Shown piece by piece: positions 12,309-22,849 of a stretch of DNA of 64,000 bases. Origin of the DNA: Trissonchulus latispiculum (lineage: Eukaryota > Nematoda > Enoplea > Enoplida > Ironidae); contig JASAND010007645.1 of NCBI GenBank assembly GCA_030248195.1, positions 90,814 to 154,813 on the forward strand, read 5' to 3'. The translations under genes were made by a program, and so were the position numbers. The notes under the pieces were generated by a model. That model was given only the letters and a program-made list of their open reading frames with translations, had not been told where the DNA came from and did not search any database. Position 1 is the first letter of the stretch; every line of letters begins with the position of its first letter.

Positions 12309-14336
12309 GGTGCTGGTTTCCTTTCGGGTATTTTTGACTCAAACGGCTTTAATCCTTTACGTAGTGTTGTTTCAGTAGCCCATTTTAGTTTCAGTTTCAG
12401 TTTCAGTTTCAGTTTCAGTCGACAGCCGAAGTTAATTTCAGTTTCAGTTTCAGTCAGATACCAAAAATAATTTCAGTTTCAGTTTCAGTTTCTGTCGTTA
12501 TCCCAAAATTATTTCAGTTTTAGTTTCAGTTTCCATCGACGGTCCAAATTAATTTCAGTTTCAGTTTCAGTCAGTGACGCAAAATAGTTTCAGTTTCAGT
12601 CGGTGACGCCAAACAGTCTCTGTCTCAGTCCATGCTTTAGAATAGTTTCAGTTTTAGCGGATTTTCAGCCCAAACAGATAACTTTCAGTTTCTGCATATT
12701 TGGAATTTAAAAATGTTGAAGCTGAAGTTTTATTTTACAATATCAGCTTCTATGTCAGTTCCGGATCTGTGTAAGTTTTATCTAATCTAATCTAACAGTT
12801 TTATCTAATATATTCTACTTGCAACCCTTGGCTACACAATCATTTTTTGGAAATTTTCTCGACCGTTAAAACCTGCTCAGCCAAATCCAAAAAACATCCC
12901 TCGGCCCATATATATGTTCTTCACACCTTGGCACAAAAAGAACTTTTGGCCGATTCTTCAGTTTTGAGAAATCGGTGTTCAAAAAGTTTTGGTCTATATT
13001 CATCCTGTTAGATGTCAGCATGTCAAAAAATTTCTGCTATTTTTTGCTAATTTGGCCAGAAACGTAAGTCCATGTGAATGTTCAGATAATAAGCTTAAAA
13101 TCGATGTATAAAGCTCTTTTCAACTCCCAAAATTGGGTAGGAGATCTGATCCAACAAGTGGAGGATGTGGTTGCTAATTACGATAAGTTTTAAGCTTTTC
13201 TAATTTCTGTAAATGTTCTGACATGGACTAGGGGAAGTTTAGTGGTTTTACAGTGTTATAGGTCAGTCTACAACAATATTCGCTCAAAAACATGTTAACG
13301 ATTAGCTATCGCTCAAAACCATCTATTCATTAACAAATCGGCAGCTTAGTCTGGAAGAATTAGCCTAGAATCAAATCATAACATTTCTACAGGGCAGTTT
13401 GCAGTATGTATTAATGGCTAGAAGTGGCAAAGATGTCAGTGTTATTTTCACTTGGGGATACTTTTCCAGAGATACTATGCATGTAATTTGACTGATTTTC
13501 TTAGATCCGGACAGGCAGACTCGTGCAACAGCCCCGTAGCGACTGACAACTTGGATCATGCATGGCATCATACTAGGTCCTGGAGATCAATCTGAGGGAA
13601 GTGCATCTAGTTTAGTAGTTTGTTTAATATAATTTCTCGAAAGGACCAAAAGGATTTATTGGAAATAGGAAGAAACTTTGAGTCTTGATTGGGATCAGCA
13701 ACGTGCATAGCGGGGTGAAAAAGGTCCTCCTGTGCTCGTTGCTGTATCTGAATCAGGAACCTAGCTCACAAACTTGCAGTCTTGAATTAATTGTGGCTGG
13801 TCAGTTGAGGCTTCTGAAGACGAGACTGCATTCTGAACCAGCTTTTTATAATAAAATTCCGCATGTCAACAGCACTGGCAGATTTTCCCTACTATTCTAT
13901 CTGAGTGCTCGGCCATCCCTTCCCACCATCCTTTATCACTTCTTCTTCTCTTTCGTCTGATTCCCTCATTTTTGACCCATACCCTCCGAGCGGGTCATAG
14001 ACTTCCGCCATCTTAGTCACTATTGATAGGCGGGGGGCAATCGTTATCGGTGTCAACGATCTCGATTACCCTGAGTGTGACTGCGACCTGCTTAGCGTTA
14101 AGCTAAGGGGTCAATAACCGCACGTCAGATCTGCTTGGGGGTCATGTTTTCTGTCCGTGACCTTCGTCTCTCCGCTTCTAGTCTGCCATTCCGCGGACCG
14201 CGGAGAGCAGCACAGAACAGGTCTCTCCGAGTACCTAACAAGTGCTAGGCACCTCGATAAAAAACTCCCAAAATTGCGAAAGTTACAGCGTTTCAAAAAT
14301 CACCACAAAAGCACTGCTCAAAAGGATACCACCACC
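12309..14336. mobile_element. TTAA-flanked element, ~2 kb, with TTTCAG array
   Basis: TTAA lies at 12305-12308 and 14337-14340. The right end matches, inverted, about 80 bp of the left end of the 7803-8911 element. The left end (GGTGCTGGTTTCC) is a diverged version that also starts the repeat at 24264. The interior near 12840-13120 resembles the interior of the 7803 element in reverse orientation. No intact transposase. Boundaries are firm on the right and less firm on the left. Confidence 0.55.
12363..12690. repeat. TTTCAG hexamer array with hAT-type left end
   Basis: It starts TAGTGTTGTTTCAG, the same terminus as the hAT-like element at 5657, followed by blocks of TTTCAG hexamers decaying to the right. 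I could not find the matching right terminus, so it is probably a truncated copy inserted in the surrounding TTAA element. Confidence 0.6.
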
Positions 14337-14834
14337 TTAAATCCGTTATCTCGAATGAGTGTACTCTTCCATTTCCCTACCGATGATCAATCACTGTTTT
14401 AGACTGATACTTAGCTTTGGACAAAATTCCTGAGACTAGAGATCTGAACTGAAGCAGTTACTTTGACTCGACAAAAAGGCTGTTAGTTTTTGATCACTGA
14501 TCTTTGATTGCGACAAATAACTATGGAATAATGCCATGACGAACTTGGTGAACTCATGTCCGTGGTCGTTAACACAGCAGTTAGTTTTCGGATCAGTTTT
14601 TGACAGATGAGGTATGTGAATCACCAAAACTAAACCTGATCCTAACGACATTGAAGCCAAACTGGGAGCTTTCTATTCCCCTGGGGTTCTGTGTTTGCAG
14701 ACTTGGCATCTCATTATCGCGGGCTTTATGTTTCCCCTCATATTGGGTCAAAAATAGGAATTATGTTATTAAGTTTTGGTCAATGAATCAATTTTGGTCA
14801 TGTTTTTCGCCATTCGGCCTCTGTCCGTATGAGT

Positions 14835-15095
14835 TCCGGCCGGCTAACGTCCTGACCGAAAAAGCATGGCCGGCCGCCGGCTGGGATACAAATGACCAAT
14901 CAGACATGTCCAAAAATGACACATCAGCTACATATGGACTAACCCAAATCTAATATTTGCTCGTCGTGTTTTATGCTACAATGCTAGGTACTCGCTATTT
15001 TTCTGATATCATCCGAAAATAAATATCTTAGCAGTTACTATAACTGGGGTGCCATGAGTTTAGGCCGGTAACCGGCACGCCGGTTGGCGATATGT
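14835..15095. repeat. CCGGCCGG-ended MITE-like repeat, copy 2
   Basis: Second copy of the 10705-10940 repeat in the same orientation. It shares GGCCGGCCGCCGGCTGGGAT-type ends, the ATACAAATGACCAATC-like inner flank and a CCGAAAATAAATATCTTAGC core. Confidence 0.6.
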
Positions 15096-15312
15096 TATAT
15101 AGCATGGGTGTGCTCAAAAATACTTGGTCGTTGGTTCTGCCTTCTATCCATGCGCAGCCGTTGGATTTATGTGCCAGACCCCCCGTACACAAATACCAAC
15201 ATAATTAATTAAAAATCTGCTGGCTGCAAGACCCTAGCTCCAAGGTTGCCATTTGTCAATGTGATTTGGCACATGTGCTCCTATCTACCTACCTACCTTC
15301 TTTGTGGAGACA

Positions 15313-15519
15313 TCATGTTACTGATGATTTTAAATGACGGAAGGCAGCCGCACGAAAACCTTGAGGATTCCGTTTCGAGGCCACTGAGTGAGGCAGTGAG
15401 TTCCAGGAACGAGTTGTGCTAGGAATGAAGCTTTTCATATGGTGGCTGGTTCTTGGTTCTATCTGCAGAAAAATACTAGACGTCTCTATCTTATCTGCAT
15501 CTAAGGGATTACTCTTCAA
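15313..15519 (-). pseudogene. 3'-terminal fragment of a non-LTR retrotransposon ORF
   Basis: The 68-codon frame contains SFIPSTTRSWNSLP followed by a downstream P..FRAAAF segment. This is the signature found just C-terminal of the reverse transcriptase in many LINE proteins (CR1/Jockey/L2-like groups). No RT core motifs are present upstream on the minus strand, so this is a 5'-truncated remnant. Confidence 0.65.
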
Positions 15520-15534
15520 AGCTGAAGTTTCGGT

Positions 15535-15690
15535 GTCACGGTGATAATTTTCCCCCTAGAAATTTTTACCCCCGGAAAAATTTCACCGGTGAAATTTTCC
15601 CCCCGGAAAAACATCACCGGGAAAATTCCCCCCCCCCCGCAAAAATTTCACCTGGGAAATTTTTCCGGGGGGAAAGTTTCACCGATTAGT
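15535..15690. repeat. C/G-run hairpin-rich low-complexity tract
   Basis: Repeated GGTGAAATTTTCCCCCCGG-like units occur in both orientations, so the tract can fold on itself. No coding content. Confidence 0.6.
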
Positions 15691-15699
15691 TTTGGCTGA

Positions 15700-16433
15700 T
15701 TTAGGACAGAAAATTTTCAATTTTTACCGTATTTTGTAAATGTTTTCTCGGTTAGTTTTTGCAGGACTGAATTTGACTTCCTCTAAAACCATTAGTTGTG
15801 TGTAATAGTAGCTGCACGGATTGGGCACCTTTTACGATGCTCACGCGCACCTGGTTATCTACCTTTTGTTGATACACTGCTTGAACTCTTAAATAACTAG
15901 TAACTTAAATAGCTTACTAACTGAATGATTGAATTTTTAATATGAACAAATTTGTAGTACCCTTTGACCTGTACACATTTAAAGAACACACTAATAAGAA
16001 TTATTATACCGCAGTAAAGTAAAAGTGCTGGAGAAATCAAAACATAAGCAGACATTAATAGCTATGATCCACAGTAGTGACATAAAAACTTTAGAACTAA
16101 CTACAATATCATCTTCTAAACATCGGATAAAGCTACTAAAAATGAAAACATGACTGTAAACAAAGATCAAAAAATGGACCACATAAAACCATAAGCAAAG
16201 TAAGCTATAAAGTTTCACGCGCACGGATTAAAAACCGAAATACCAAATATTATACTAAACTAATGCAATACCAAACACTATACCAAAATGAAAGCTGTGC
16301 CAAATACTATACCAAAATAAAAGCAATACGAATATTGCACCAAAAAAAGCCACATTTAACTCTATAAGAATACAAAAGCAATATTGAACACTATACCAAA
16401 ATAAATGCAATTAGGAAGTACAGCTCAACAAAA
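15700..16433. other. No gene recognised
   Basis: AT-rich sequence downstream of the Ginger-like pseudogene. Short AATACCAAA/ATACTATACCAAAATAAA repeats occur near 16240-16410. Nothing codes convincingly. Confidence 0.4.
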
Positions 16434-18414
16434 TTATGCTGACGAACACGATGGACAAATAAATGCAACATGTTCTGCTGTTTCGACCTGGCCTTCCATT
16501 TCTACACAATTAGCGCGATGGCAAGAGTCACACTTTCTGACATGGTGAATTTGAGCACTGTCATGGCTTTCTGCATTAAAACCAATAGACTGAAGTCCCA
16601 ACAGCGTACCCTGAAGTCCGCCAGGTCCGGGAAATTCTTGCTGCAGCATAACTTGAGCAGCATTGATGTGATTGTCATTAAGCCAACCACCATTTTCAAC
16701 AATACCTTTATCACTCAGCCGAAGGATCACATCTCCATATTTCTTCCATGCAGAATCATTCTCCGTTTCATCCGTCTGAATGCATTTAGTATTTTTCGTC
16801 AAATCGATCACCTTCTCATCATCTATATTCTCGGCATCACTGACATCTAGCCCAAATTTCAGGATGGACTTGTCGATGACTAAATTTTTATCCTGAATTT
16901 GGTACACAGCGCTCTCCAGACGCTGAACGTATGGCTTCAACAAGATGCTACTGACAGCAGACTTCAAGCAGAGACCTTTCGAATTTTTCAGCTTAAAGCG
17001 ATTTTTGGGCAAACATTCGGAAATTTGGTAAGGACCCAGCCAAGAGCACTTCATCTTCATACCCTTGACACTGGATTTTCTGGAGTTAAACAGTAAGACA
17101 TTTTCACCAACACGAATTTTTCTATCCTTAGCTGCCCGTTTCTTGCCGTACTGAATTTTCTGCTTAAGTTGAGCTGCTTTAATGTTTTCCCGCACAAATT
17201 CATGAAGCTTGGCACGGTTTTGGGCGATCATATTCTGCCCAAAGTCGGTAGAGTCCAGTTCGCTATCAGCAAATTTGGCCGACAGGGACCACGCCCATAC
17301 ATAATTTCGAAAGGTTTCTCTCGCGATGATTCCTGACAAGACACTCGATAACTGTAAAGCGATTCCTGAAGATATTCTTCCCAATCTGACTGATCGTCTC
17401 GTTCAACCTGCTTCGATAGCATAGTTTGCAGAGTTTGGTTGAATCTTTCCACCAACCCCTAAGATCGAGGATGATAGGAGGAAGAAACACGCTTCTCCAC
17501 TTTGTTAATGTCGCAAAGCTCATTTAACAAAGTGTTCACAAATTCTCGGCCTTGATCCGGCGAAATTACCGATGGGAAGCCCTTATCAAGAAAAATCTTA
17601 TACAAAGCCTTTGCGACCGTTATAGCCTTCTTGTCTGCCAAGAGGACCGCTTCAGGCCACTTGGAAAACAGGTCGACTTGGGTCAAAACGTAAATAGAAC
17701 CTTGGACACTCTTGGGCATGCTGAAGAAATCAATTCCAATGTGATACCGATACCACGCAGACTTTACCGGTAGCGGATGAAGCTCAGCCTGATTTTTGTC
17801 GAAACCAGCAGGATTGACCTTTTGACACTTTGGACAGCTTGCGATGTAGGCAGCGGCGTCGTTGAACATGGTGGCCAGGTGTGTATTTCCGCAATTGCGT
17901 CGTATGTGCGGTTCCTTCCAAGATGCCCTCGATTGTCAGGAAATTCCTCCAAAATCTGAATCATCTGGGATCGCAGCAGTCTCCGTGGCCCTTGACAACT
18001 GCCAGCAAAGTCCCTAAAATTGCACAATGCCCTGCACACAATTGGAGGAGACAGATAGCACAAACTCCAGAAATTTGTGCAATAAAAGAATAGAAAATGA
18101 AACGAAAGAAACCAGGCAAAGTGAATCACACGAAATGCACGTTGTCTACAGTACTACAGGAATCAAAAGACAAGAGACCAGACAGTTGCCACACAACACA
18201 GAAGTAGACAACAACATCAATTCATTATATACTTACCGTCAACTACTCGATATCTGCTAGCTTTCGATCTTAATTTGCGCTTCAAGTCCTTTTGTTCCTT
18301 TAGAGACTTGCGCGCCCACTCCTGAGGGTATCTTCCAGTTGCATCATCGCTTCGTGTTATGTATTTCTTCAAGATTTCGGCTTCTCCATCTTCCATTGCA
18401 TCGGCAGGAGGCAT
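16434..18414 (-). pseudogene. Ginger-like integrase (transposase) gene fused to a Ulp1-like region, broken
   Basis: The minus-strand frames, in order, give an N-terminal exon (18414-18237, donor GTAAGT, acceptor near 18032), an H2C2 zinc-binding region (HLG, then CPKCQK) and an integrase core with D in GIDFFS, D in SPDQGREF and E in VERFNQ. A WLGPYQI GPY-type segment follows, then GGWLNDNHINAAQ, the opening of a Ulp1/C48 cysteine protease as found in several Ginger-type transposons. The last part, CDSCHRANC...CPSC, is a zinc-binding remnant. There is no reverse transcriptase, which favours a DNA transposon over Gypsy. It is dead: an in-frame TAG sits just before the catalytic VER segment (near 17459), there are at least three frame changes, and most of the Ulp1 core is deleted. 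No terminal repeats were identified. Confidence 0.75.
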
Positions 18415-18861
18415 TCAATAAGCGTCTTTTATTACAACGTTGGTTAGTTTTTCGCAGTCTAAGCGAAATCGTACGGAAACGACTGGCTTTTGACCGAGAC
18501 GACTGCCCTAACGGGGTCTTGGTTACAGCTTCCACCAGCATTATTCTTCGCCTCGTCTTGTCTAAACTAAGTACTTCCATTTAATTGGGACTTCCATTAA
18601 GTCCAAAGACAACAAGCTGGTGGAATTCCCTTCCAGATAAATTGCCCGACCTGATTCTAAAACCAAATGAAATGCAGGATTTCCTGGACTGACTGCCGCT
18701 GTTGTCTGACCTGGGTTGTCTGATCAAAAAAGTATATATCGTATTGTAAGCGACCAGATACCGGCAAGACTATCATTTATACTTTTACTTTTTACTTTAC
18801 TTTATGTATATATGCGAGATTTTCGCCGTCAGCGTATCAAGTAATTGTTTTTATAACCTAT

Positions 18862-19581
18862 TGTAGCGGGGCTAGTAAGTTTCGCTTAGGTACTAACACC
18901 GTTACCACGCCCTGACGTAGCGGACACGGAGACCGTGGCACAGATGGATAACTGACCGACTACAGGAGACGGTCGGGACAGCCTCGCCAGATAAATACGC
19001 AATAGACAATCCTGCCTTAAGGGCGAGATGACTCGTCCTCTCGCTCACTCAAAGTAAGACTACCTAGCAGGAGTTCAGTGAAACTAAACCTAACAAAATA
19101 CAGTTTAATAGAAAGGAAACAACAAGTTATTATTATAAAATAGTATAAATGGGTTGAACCCTGAAACAGACAACACGTATACAAAGTAACTTACAGTTAC
19201 TGACAGGAGTCAGCCAACGCACCAGTAGCTCCGGGGGGAGAGCTACAAGGGAGAAATAAATTGGGGAGCAATGTAATTGGGGGAGAGAATAGCGTAAAAT
19301 AATACAAGCGTTCGAGACAACAGAAATATACAAGATTGAAGGGGGGAGCGAGTGTTGGGTTGAACCCTCCCACGAGCGCCCCCTAGTGGATAGAATTTCC
19401 CCAATCACGTGGTTCCCAAGGGGGAACCCACCCAATCCCATACGTACACGTTGGGGGAGCTACGTGACTAGCCAAAGTTTCCCCAACCATGATGATATTA
19501 TATGAAACCAGACGGGTAGCTATGCTAGCTACAGCCGCCAGCAACGGAAAGGTTGACCGTGTGTCACCTTGATCCGTTACA
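18862..19581. mobile_element. Solo LTR, 720 bp
   Basis: It begins TGTAGCGGGG and ends CGTTACA (TG...CA) and is flanked by a perfect 4-bp duplication CTAT at 18858-18861 and 19582-19585. The interior is G-rich with GGGGGAG motifs and no ORF. No second copy or internal retroviral genes are adjacent, so an LTR-LTR recombination product is the simplest reading. The duplication length matches that of the giant element at 28802, but the sequences differ. Confidence 0.75.
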
Positions 19582-19585
19582 CTAT

Positions 19586-20755
19586 TGAAAGCCATCACTA
19601 CACACAGGTCTCTTTTGCATTGATTGTAACTTTACCAAATACCTATTTCCGGCAAAAGCTACATACGCACATGTCTTGCAATTACAAGACACAGCTTGTA
19701 TGTTCAACAAAAGTTTCTGTTTCTAATTTTTATCAACTACAAAAGTTTCCTGTAGTTTCTATTCCAACTTTCACAAAGTTGTACTTACGTCATATGTAGC
19801 TTAGATCAGTTTTGGGTACTTTGGTTCAGTTTGTTATCTATGTACTTTTATCATTATTAACAATCATATCACTGGTACTTTCCCCATGACTAAACGCATA
19901 GGGTTCCTGCAGTTGTGTGATACATGTGTGTTGTGTGATGTGCTGCCTGTGTTCAACTTTGCTCGCATTGTGTGCGCTATCAAGCTTTCAGTCTCTTGGC
20001 TTTTGAACAGTTTGCAGTTTTTTGATTACCCATGTTGGCAATACTTTGGTTTGAATTTAAGTGCAAATTGATCATTTAAATAAAGGCCTAATAATCTAAG
20101 ACATCCTTTCTCGAAGTTTGCAAACTGAGACTTATCGGATTATAACATCAGCGACCTGTGAACCAATGCGGGTCTACTCCAAGTCGGTTAAATGCACCAG
20201 AATTCCTATCTCCAGAATCTCTGACTAAATAGTTAATTGTGGCTAATTGTGCGTTCAACTCTGAATCCAATTGTCCGAGGTTAGAATCCCTACTCATAAG
20301 GCTGTCTGTCACAAATCTCCTTTAGCAAGGGACTAATCGAATATCGGTCTCCGTGGGCTCTAGCCAACTCAGGTACATATCCATCCTTAAATTGGTCGGT
20401 AAATGAGTACAACTAATGTGGGAAGGTAACAGGAGTATATACCTACGGTATGGCGTAAAATCATGAAGGGCCGACCACCCCTGACACTCCTGGCTCTACG
20501 TCCTGGAAGCAGGGACGGAGGTACTCTGCAGGGGTCACCTTTACCTTTTAAATAGCTTTAAATAGTGAAGCCACTGAAAAAACTAAAATTATTAATGTTG
20601 CCTCTGTTAATGTTAATTTTTGGGTTTTTCCCAATTTATATTCGAAAGCTAATTTTTGTATTATTTTTCGTTTTAGTGAAATCTGAGAATTAACTGTGTC
20701 ATCATGTCAGATCCAGCAAACAACAGAATTCTTGCGTAAGAATTTTTCACTATAA
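19586..20755. other. No gene recognised
   Basis: Unique sequence upstream of the plus-strand membrane-protein gene. Several 60-76 codon open frames lack any recognisable motif. Confidence 0.4.
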
Positions 20756-20759
20756 CTGC

Positions 20760-21110
20760 AAACCATTGTACAAGCCCACCCCTCCAGCCCAAACAAGGTA
20801 TAAGCCCTACCGCCGCCCTGGACAAGGGATAAGGAGAAATGGTGAAGTGATAAGCAAACGTGGCGGGAAAAATTTAGTTTTTACACAATATATAATTTTT
20901 AATAAGTTCTGGCTCCGAGGAATGTTTTTAGTTAAAGTTCTTCATATTTAGTGAAAATCGGTCAAAGGTTTGAAATTTTTTCTAAAAATTGAAGATTTTG
21001 TTGGAAGGAAAAAAATTTCAATGAATTCTTTATGTACAAGCCCCCTCCAAAATGTTAGTTCAAGGTACAAGCCCCCTCTAAATTTTTTTGAGACAAGCCT
21101 TGCCTCAGGA
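20760..21110. repeat. Dispersed GGTACAAGCCCCCTC repeat
   Basis: Two or three units of GTACAAGCCCCCTC followed by AAATTTTT occur here. The same units occur at 5578-5650 and, inverted, near 59995-60055. Function unknown; probably the tail of a mobile repeat. Confidence 0.55.
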
Positions 21111-21126
21111 GTCGACCCCGTCTTAA

Positions 21127-22341
21127 GGGGGGGGGTCACTTTGGTCAAAAATCGATAGTCACGGATTTCGCTCATTTTCACACATAATATGCCCCCATAT
21201 GTTCTCAAAAATAAGTTAGAATATTAGCGTTCGAAATCAAACTGTGACAGAGTTATTCAGGTTCAAAGCCGGAAAACTTGAAAATTCCGGTGATGAGCCC
21301 TGCAAGGTCAGTTAGAGACCGAACGCAATCGAGAACAGGGTTGACCGATACTCCAAATTAAAGCCTTTACTAAGGTAATATTTAAGTGCTGACGTGGCTC
21401 AAGGCCAGCTATCCAGGCGTTCATAATGCATGCTTGAGTGATGCACTGACCTAACCTTCTTGCAGGACTGCCCAGTATAACTTTAACTCGTTGTATCTTG
21501 CACAGACAACATTTTAGACCCATGGTTCTATGAGAAAAGTTGCTCCTCGTTCCAATAGCTATCGATTGATACCCAATTTGTCTATATTTGAAAAAATTTT
21601 AAAATTGACATTTTTCACCTATAAAGATCAAAGGTGCCGCCACAGCAGTCATGTTCAATATTGACGCATTTGTTTGGCCACATTATGTGACAGACATGGA
21701 AATATTAATTAATCTGCCAAGTTTGGTAATTTTTACTACATAATGAGTGAGAAATTATCAAAAGAATGTGAAAATTATGAGAAATGGCCATTTTTAGCAA
21801 AATTTGCTGTTTTTGTGGCAAGTTTTTTGAGCTTACTGTAAATGATAGAAACATGCGAGTACTTTCATAAGACTTGGTTTTATGCGTAGAGTGCAGCTAT
21901 CTATTGGCCATTTCTGTAGCTTTTGCCAATCGTTCATGACAAGCAAAAGAGTACCGGTGGTCCTGTTTTTCATGGTCCAAAAATGGCCGATTTTCCAAAA
22001 TTCTGACTTTAAAAATTCGCCAAAAATCCAATACTCAACAGAATCGCTTCAGAGGAGATAGCTGCACTCTACAATATGTCCTTAATTGTTCTAAAAAGGT
22101 TTCAGAGCTCTGACTCTTATACAGCGAAAAATTTTTCTGCCACAAACTTTTTAACCTAACTTTTTCATTTTCCTATGTTTAGCACATGCCGAGGTCACCT
22201 TTGAGGGCCTGTACAGAACGATAGAAGCAATATTTCGCAAAACGCACTTGTCTTGTTTCGCGGACCCATGGGGACTACAAAATATGTGAAAATAAGCAAA
22301 ATCGGAGATGGTCGAAAAATCGGCTAAAAAGTGACCCCCCC
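21127..22341. mobile_element. TTAA-target element with GGGGGGGTCACTTT ends
   Basis: TTAA flanks both ends (21123-21126 and 22342-22345). The inverted ends read GGGGGGGGTCACTTT on the left and its complement on the right. Diverged homology continues inward for about 60 bp (a TTTCACA-rich segment on both sides). No intact transposase. The ends differ from the GGTGGTG family, so this is a separate TTAA family. Confidence 0.75.
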
Positions 22342-22849
22342 TTAAGTATGCTCCATGCAAACATTTCTGTGCCAATGTCTGCAAACTCTCGATATTACCG
22401 GTAGACAAAACCAAGAACCACGAAATAAAATAGCAAGAATCACTTTTCAGTGCCAATAGGCAGGACCTGAACCTCAGGTAGAAGCTAGGCAGGCACCAAC
22501 TTTCAACTGTAACTAACTTCCCTGAAGTGCTTCCATGTACTGAACAACATAGGCTTCGCTTCTGGAGAGTTTTTGGCAACGAAAATTTTTAGCATATCTT
22601 TAAGTATAGGTTGTAGCACGGGCCAGCGTTCACTCAGTAATTTAGTAAGTAAGTAAGTAAGTTCACAAATACTTGTGGAACTCTGAGTGCAGTTCACGAG
22701 TGCGCTAATCGCTACCATTTGTACCACTGGCATACTGAGCTAACAACAGTGTATGTTTCGGAAAGCTGACTTAGTTTTTGGGAGCCAAGCTTTGTTTCTA
22801 ATTTGAAGGAAGGAGTACTGGTGTTGACTATAATTTGGTATTATTTTAG

